Part shown: piece after piece, positions 4,916-8,010 of the stretch
How positions within the stretch are numbered: the first letter of the stretch is position 1
How the letters are laid out: each line of letters opens with the position of its first letter
Source: Paracoccaceae bacterium
GTDB taxonomy: Bacteria; Pseudomonadota; Alphaproteobacteria; Rhodobacterales; Rhodobacteraceae
Length of the DNA: 8,010 nt
NCBI GenBank assembly: GCA_007119835.1
Contig: SKOX01000501.1
Coordinates: 1-8,010 of the forward strand
Direction: 5' to 3'
Position numbers and translations under genes: made by a program
Notes under the pieces: generated by a model
Told to the model about the DNA's origin: nothing
What the model saw: only the letters and a program-made list of their open reading frames with translations
Databases searched by the model: none

Positions 4916-6352
4916 TCATCTGCTCGCCCTTGCCCTCGCCCTGTCCATGAGCGTCTGCAGTTGCTCAGCCGCGGCGAGGCGCTCGTCCGGATCGGTGATT
5001 ACGCCGACGCACACGAGTCGGGCGATCAGACGCCTGACCTGTAGCTCTTCATCGTCGCCGTAGACGGCGCGGCCACGGACTTGCTCGATGCTGTGACCCA
5101 TCATGAAAGCCCTGGCCTCGTTGTCTATGCCGATGTCACCCATGCGAGTTTCCCAGGAATGGCGCAGGCCCCCGATTGTGTGCTTCGGCGTCGGGAACCG
5201 GCTGTTGGGATAGCTGCCATCCTCCGCCTGCTTGCCGCGGAGGAACTTGTTCACGGTGTCGCTGTAAGTGGAGCCCCCGCGGTAGCGCGGAAATCGCCCC
5301 TTCCGGCGGAGTGCGGCCTCAAGTCCAGCGCCGACCAGCGGGACTCGCCTCTCGCTCCAGACGTTTTTGATATCACGCCCATTCTCCGGATCTTCAATGT
5401 AGCGCACCAAGAAGTGCGGGATCGGGTGGTCGAGGTGCCAGTCATCTTCAGGGGTGTTGTAGATCTCGGACTGCCGGCAGCCGGTCTCCGCGGCAATGAT
5501 TGTGATGTCGGTTGCTTCGTCGTTGAGGCCGTCCAGGGCGCCGAGTGCGAGGATGCTCGCTTCGATCCACTCGAGGCTGAACTCCGGCTTGCGCTTCTTC
5601 TTGGTGAACCGAGTCCGGTTTGACACGCCCGAGTAGGCCTTGGGGTTCGGCTTCGCGACGGAGTTCCAGTAGGCGCTCAGCATGCCCGCCATGGTCGAGT
5701 ACTCGCGCTGCGCGCTGTCGCTTGACAGCTTCTCTTTTACAATGCGCGAGCTCCACCAGTTCTGGTGGAGACCGCCGATCTCGCGGGTGATCTGGGCGAC
5801 CGGCATGTCGTCCGGGCGCCCCGCCGCCTTGAGCGCAAGGCGGAGATTCTGAATTGCCCGAATGCGAGGATTTCTCCACTGCCGAAGCTGGTTCTTGGAC
5901 TTGTGCTTGTTTGCCTCTTTCGTCGCGTCCAAGCCCACGACGTATTCCAGCAGCCCCGACAGCATCACCGGCACCTCTTCAACGCCGCCGAGCAGCGCCC
6001 TGGCCAGCACAGGATCCGGGCGGCCGGCATCGTCGAGCGTCGCCTCCATTCTTGTCAGGAGGTCTTCGATGCGGCCCTCGGCGGCCAGGGCGGCGGCGGG
6101 CAGGTATGAAAACCCGCGCGTCGCCGCGATCGCCCGGAGATGGCGTGCGAGTTCTGCAGGCTTGGCGGTTCCGCCGGCCCTGGCTTCCAGCTCGGCCAGC
6201 AGGGCCGCTTTGACCTCAGGCTCGAGGGCCTTGGCTTCGCGCAGGCTGTCCGTGCCCAGGGAGCGCCATATCTCGGCAGCCGAGACCGCATCGCGCAGGC
6301 GGGCGGGAACGCGGAACCGGGTGTAGTAGATGGAGCCGCGAAGCGTTGGCAT
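4916..6352 (-). CDS. Tyrosine recombinase / phage-type integrase
   Basis: Cuts and rejoins DNA at attachment sites through a covalent phosphotyrosine, to insert or excise the element. At 478 residues it fits phage-type integrases. The N-terminus (IYYTRFRVPARLR, then WRSLGTDSLREAKAL) matches the N-terminal domain (DUF6538-like) of many alphaproteobacterial integrases. A core-binding helical region spans about 125-240. The catalytic domain holds ETGCRQSE with Arg293, a candidate Lys329 before ERRVPL, GGLRHSW with Arg397, MMGH with His420, and the nucleophile Tyr431 in RAVYGDD. The position three residues before Arg397 is Gly394 where His is usual. I chose ATG 6352 because GAGGAG lies about 9 bases upstream, inside the preceding gene, and MPTLRG is the natural opening; the frame itself is open back to 6484. 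It is the last gene of the minus-strand operon, 2 bases after the previous stop. Confidence 0.93.
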   Translation of the reverse strand: MPTLRGSIYYTRFRVPARLRDAVSAAEIWRSLGTDSLREAKALEPEVKAALLAELEARAGGTAKPAELARHLRAIAATRGFSYLPAAALAAEGRIEDLLTRMEATLDDAGRPDPVLARALLGGVEEVPVMLSGLLEYVVGLDATKEANKHKSKNQLRQWRNPRIRAIQNLRLALKAAGRPDDMPVAQITREIGGLHQNWWSSRIVKEKLSSDSAQREYSTMAGMLSAYWNSVAKPNPKAYSGVSNRTRFTKKKRKPEFSLEWIEASILALGALDGLNDEATDITIIAAETGCRQSEIYNTPEDDWHLDHPIPHFLVRYIEDPENGRDIKNVWSERRVPLVGAGLEAALRRKGRFPRYRGGSTYSDTVNKFLRGKQAEDGSYPNSRFPTPKHTIGGLRHSWETRMGDIGIDNEARAFMMGHSIEQVRGRAVYGDDEELQVRRLIARLVCVGVITDPDERLAAAEQLQTLMDRARARASR

Positions 6353-6354
6353 AG

Positions 6355-6537
6355 TCAGGTCTCCTCGTCGTGGGCGCTCATACGCGACCGGCGGACGGAT
6401 TCGCGGCGGACGGCCTCGAGCGCGAAATGGAGCTCGATCATCGCCTGGCGATCCAGGTGGCCGGGGCCGGCGAGCATTCGGCAAACTTGGTTAATGCGGG
6501 CTTGAAGCCCGTCGGCGGAGGCGCGGCCGCGGCTCAT
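6355..6537 (-). CDS. Small hypothetical protein (60 aa) before integrase
   Basis: Unknown family. The product is a short, basic, helical protein: DGLQARINQVCRMLAGPG, then HLDRQAMIELHFALEAVRRE, then an acidic end (SAHDEET). Its ATG overlaps the previous stop as ATGA, and GAGGA stands 4 bases upstream. Its 3' end carries the GAGGAG that serves the integrase. Small proteins encoded next to tyrosine recombinases can be excisionases or recombination directionality factors. This one is the right size and charge, but I see no clear helix-turn-helix or winged-helix motif, so that role is only a guess. Confidence 0.65.
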   Translation of the reverse strand: MSRGRASADGLQARINQVCRMLAGPGHLDRQAMIELHFALEAVRRESVRRSRMSAHDEET

Positions 6538-6737
6538 GGCGTCCTCGCTCGCGAGACGCGAGCCAGCACGGCCAGCTTCTCGTGCATGCTGAGCGTCCGG
6601 TCGAAATAGGCCACATCATTGCGCCGGAAGGGTCCGGCGATTGAGAGCGGGACATCGTGCCCGGGGATCCGCCCAACGGCGTCGCCGTCGGCTCCCTGTG
6701 CACAGTATATGAGCGGGGAGAGGGTGGAGCTGAGCAT
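6534..6737 (-). CDS. Small hypothetical protein (67 aa)
   Basis: Unknown family. It opens with MLSSTLSPLIYCAQGADGDA, continues through a Gly/Pro-containing segment (GRIPGHDVPLSIAGPFRR) and ends in a helix (SMHEKLAVLARVSR). The first 13 residues are mildly hydrophobic but too short for a clear signal peptide. The start at 6737 is fixed by TGATG coupling, as the preceding stop shares one base with it; an in-frame upstream start at 6770 is less likely. A small hairpin, AAGGG and CCCTT with a 3-base loop, lies at 6741-6753 just before the start and may affect reinitiation. The gene ends in a 4-base ATGA overlap with the next one. Confidence 0.65.
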   Translation of the reverse strand: MLSSTLSPLIYCAQGADGDAVGRIPGHDVPLSIAGPFRRNDVAYFDRTLSMHEKLAVLARVSRARTP

Positions 6738-7036
6738 CAGAAGGGGCACCCTTCGACATCGACACGGCATGGCCGGACCGGCATCGGCTCCCTGTGCCGC
6801 GCGCGCATACTCTCTTCCTGGAGGCGCTCATGGGCGGCGAGGTTCTGGCGGCGCGCTTGCTCGTATGCGAACGGCCAGAACCCGGCCTCGGCGTCTGACG
6901 AGAGCAAATCGGCGTCATGGTCGTAGCCGGAGAGGTGCTCAGAGAGCTCGGCGTCGGACATCATCAAGGCTTCGTCGGGCTCCGGCGTCGGGCACTGGAG
7001 GGCGCTCTCGAAGTGGGCTTCGGCATCGTGGGTCAT
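6737..7036 (-). CDS. Acidic hypothetical protein (99 aa)
   Basis: Unknown family. The first 55 residues are markedly acidic (MTHDAEAHFESALQ; MSDAELSEHLSGYDHDADLL; SSDAEAGFW), followed by a helix rich in Gln, Arg and Glu (YEQARRQNLAAHERLQEESM) and a basic C-terminus (MRARHREPMPVRPCRVDVEG). Low pI and small size are features shared by DNA-mimic and anti-host proteins of phages, but also by many unrelated proteins, so no role is assigned. The ATG at 7036 overlaps the TGA of the preceding frame as ATGA, with no independent Shine-Dalgarno. The stop overlaps the next start by one base. Confidence 0.65.
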   Translation of the reverse strand: MTHDAEAHFESALQCPTPEPDEALMMSDAELSEHLSGYDHDADLLSSDAEAGFWPFAYEQARRQNLAAHERLQEESMRARHREPMPVRPCRVDVEGCPF

Positions 7037-7211
7037 GACGGATGCTTCGGGTTGTTCTCGGCGTCAAAGCCTGCCGGCGCGCCGCTGCTCGGGATCCGGC
7101 GCTCGCCTGGCAGGTCCGGGCGGACGTCGTCGGGCGGGCTGCCCTGGACACAAACCCACCTGTCCGATGACCGGCATAGGCATCGCGCAGGAACTGGCGG
7201 AGGGCTTTCAT
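7033..7211 (-). CDS. Small hypothetical protein with apparent -1 frameshift
   Basis: The start at 7211 is well supported: GGAGGT stands 5 bases upstream and the ATG overlaps the previous stop as ATGA. The product begins MKALRQFLRDAYAGHRTGGF. Continuing in the same frame gives an Arg/Thr/Ala-rich sequence to 6939, overlapping the next gene by nearly 100 bases, with third-position GC falling. In the -1 frame the second half reads well (PPDDVRPDLPGERRIPSS, then GAPAGFDAENNPKHPS), regains GC-rich third positions and ends at 7033 in an ATGA overlap with the next start. A one-base loss around 7140-7155 would explain both. Restored length is about 59 residues. The classical X-XXY-YYZ slippery heptamer is not in phase here, so mutation or sequence error is more likely than programmed shifting. 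Function unknown. Confidence 0.55.
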
Positions 7212-7405
7212 AACGCACCTCCATCCCGCCGCCCCTCGCGCAGCTCGCGCAATCGCTCGACGGCCTCTTCGAACACGACGGCCTCTTCACACACGACTGT
7301 CGAGACGCGCTGCTCCGGATCGCCGGTCTTCTTCGCCTCGTCGAGCAACGCAGAGAGGCGTCTGACGCGCTCCGATGGGTCCCGGATCTCGTCGACTTTT
7401 GTCAT
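7208..7405 (-). CDS. Small coiled-coil-like hypothetical protein (65 aa)
   Basis: Unknown family. It is highly charged and almost entirely helical: VDEIRDPSERVRRLSALLDE, a short break at KKTGDPEQ, then a second helix (EEAVVFEEAVERLRELREGR) with hydrophobic residues spaced as in a coiled coil. A helical hairpin or dimer is likely. The ATG at 7405 overlaps the stop of the upstream gene as ATGA, and a G-rich GGGGGTG lies a few bases before it. Near its 3' end the gene carries the GGAGGT used by the next start. No DNA-binding motif is evident. Confidence 0.7.
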   Translation of the reverse strand: MTKVDEIRDPSERVRRLSALLDEAKKTGDPEQRVSTVVCEEAVVFEEAVERLRELREGRRDGGAL

Positions 7406-7809
7406 GCCGCACCCCCGACCGCTTCGACGCCGTCAGAGGGCGACTGGTGGTCCCATGCGTCGTCGTCGCAGAAGGCGTCGACCAGAATGCAGGACCAGCC
7501 CTGCACCCGAGCGCGGACGGCCGCGACGATCGGCGCGACCAGGCGCGCCAGGATCCAGTCCGGGCCATCGGTGACGAGGCCGGAATGACAGCGGGTGCGA
7601 CTACCGTCGAGGATCGCGACCTCGTGGATCTTGAACGACGCCTTGAACATCTCGCCAGGGCACAGGAAGTCGACCCGCAGCGTGCTGCCGTCGTCGAGCG
7701 TCCACGACAGAGACATGACGTCGGGTACCCAGTTGATGCTGGAGATGCGGACGACCGGGGCGGTGGTGTTGATCGCGGTTAGGGCGCGGAATGTGTCCTG
7801 GTGAGTCAT
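7402..7809 (-). CDS. Hypothetical protein (135 aa), first gene of integrase operon
   Basis: Unknown family. The first 20 residues (MTHQDTFRALTAINTTAPVV) precede a run of beta-strand-like segments (VRISSINWVPDVMSLSWTLD; STLRVDFLCP; MFKASFKIHEVAILDG). A helix follows (WILARLVAPIVAAVRARVQG) and an acidic, Cys-containing end (LVDAFCDDDAWD). It is soluble-looking, with no signal peptide. ATG 7809 is chosen over the in-frame start at 7917 because GGAG lies 8 bases upstream and the sequence before it is poor in coding character. That ribosome binding site is part of a 9-base-pair hairpin. As first gene of a coupled operon, its translation would set the level of all the genes behind it, including the recombinase. 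Confidence 0.7.
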   Translation of the reverse strand: MTHQDTFRALTAINTTAPVVRISSINWVPDVMSLSWTLDDGSTLRVDFLCPGEMFKASFKIHEVAILDGSRTRCHSGLVTDGPDWILARLVAPIVAAVRARVQGWSCILVDAFCDDDAWDHQSPSDGVEAVGGAA

Positions 7810-7813
7810 GCTA

Positions 7814-7848
7814 CCTTCTCCTCTGTTCGCGCATTGTTCACAGAGGAG
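7814..7848 (-). promoter_or_regulatory. Hairpin covering the Shine-Dalgarno of the integrase operon
   Basis: Read on the minus strand, CTCCTCTGT (7848-7840) pairs perfectly with ACAGAGGAG (7826-7818) across a 13-base loop. The second arm contains the GGAG that serves ATG 7809. Folding would therefore block initiation. The 5' arm context ATCTCCTCTGTGAA differs at one base from the leader hairpin near 2930 (ATCTCCTCTCTGAA). A second small stem, CCCTG and CAGGG, lies at 7884-7898. Confidence 0.55.
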
Positions 7849-7923
7849 ATGGGTCTCAGGATCTGCTACACAAACGACACGCACCCTGTTACGCAGGGAA
7901 AATCGCGCCCCGAGCATCGCCCA

Positions 7924-8010
7924 ATGAATACAGCAACTTATGGCGCACCCCTTTCACCCGGCGAATCCTGTCGGGTGCGCCATACGATCCAAGCATTGGC
8001 AGGCAGAGAG
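7924..8010 (+). CDS. Possible start of a plus-strand gene, cut by the edge
   Basis: A frame from ATG 7924 stays open for 29 codons to the window end (MNTATYGAPLSPGESCRVRH and onward). It would be divergent from the integrase operon, a place where a regulator is often found. There is no good Shine-Dalgarno and the frame contains a large inverted repeat, so this is weak. The DNA beyond 8010 would settle it. Confidence 0.2.
   Translation, partial: MNTATYGAPLSPGESCRVRHTIQALAGRE
7939..7984. repeat. 12-bp perfect inverted repeat
   Basis: TATGGCGCACCC (7939-7950) and GGGTGCGCCATA (7973-7984) are exact reverse complements around a 22-base spacer. The spacer holds CACCCG (7955-7960), which can pair with CGGGTG (7972-7977), so two alternative stems exist. 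It may be an operator, a transcript structure or a recombinase binding site upstream of the integrase operon. Confidence 0.6.

Noticed and set aside
7140..7155. Programmed -1 ribosomal frameshift site
   Set aside because: GGGTTTG is present, but not in the phase needed for a slippery X-XXY-YYZ heptamer in the starting frame, so a mutation or error is the simpler reading.

Overview
The window is GC-rich (my impression is mid-60s %), with dense, short, overlapping genes and strong GC bias at third codon positions. The style fits an accessory region of an alphaproteobacterium, probably Rhizobiales or a relative; this is inference from codon use and gene style, not from a marker gene. There is no rRNA, tRNA or housekeeping gene. 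Most genes are small proteins of 40-135 residues that I cannot name. Only three have a recognisable family: a beta-class DNA methyltransferase, a PemK/MazF-like protein and a tyrosine recombinase. This looks like part of an integrative element (prophage remnant, genomic island or ICE).

Layout. (1) 1-322: no supportable gene, ending in an AT-rich leader. (2) 323-2017, plus strand: methyltransferase, PemK/MazF-like gene and a 59-residue protein, with heavy out-of-frame overlap. (3) 2037-2886, minus strand: three small unknown genes read toward the first group, two of them coupled by TGATG. (4) 2887-3075: divergent control region with leader hairpins and a 23-base palindrome. (5) 3076-4219, plus strand: tiny genes, one strong terminator, and one gene whose coding signal changes frame. 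(6) 4220-4915: poorly coding, rich in inverted repeats, next to the end of the integrase gene. (7) 4916-7809, minus strand: a compact operon of six small genes followed by the integrase, with start/stop overlaps of 1 or 4 bases at five junctions and a 2-base gap at the last. (8) 7810-8010: operon leader with a hairpin that hides the Shine-Dalgarno sequence, then a 12-base perfect inverted repeat near the edge.

How it may work together (inference): the last operon would make the recombinase only after translating a chain of coupled small proteins, which could include an excision or copy-control factor. The methyltransferase has no visible endonuclease partner, so it may act as a solitary, protective or regulatory enzyme. 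The PemK-like protein beside it has no recognisable antitoxin. Two genes (near 3980 and 7150) show coding signal switching to the -1 frame, and the methyltransferase tail is hard to interpret, so decay of the element or base-level sequence errors are both possible.
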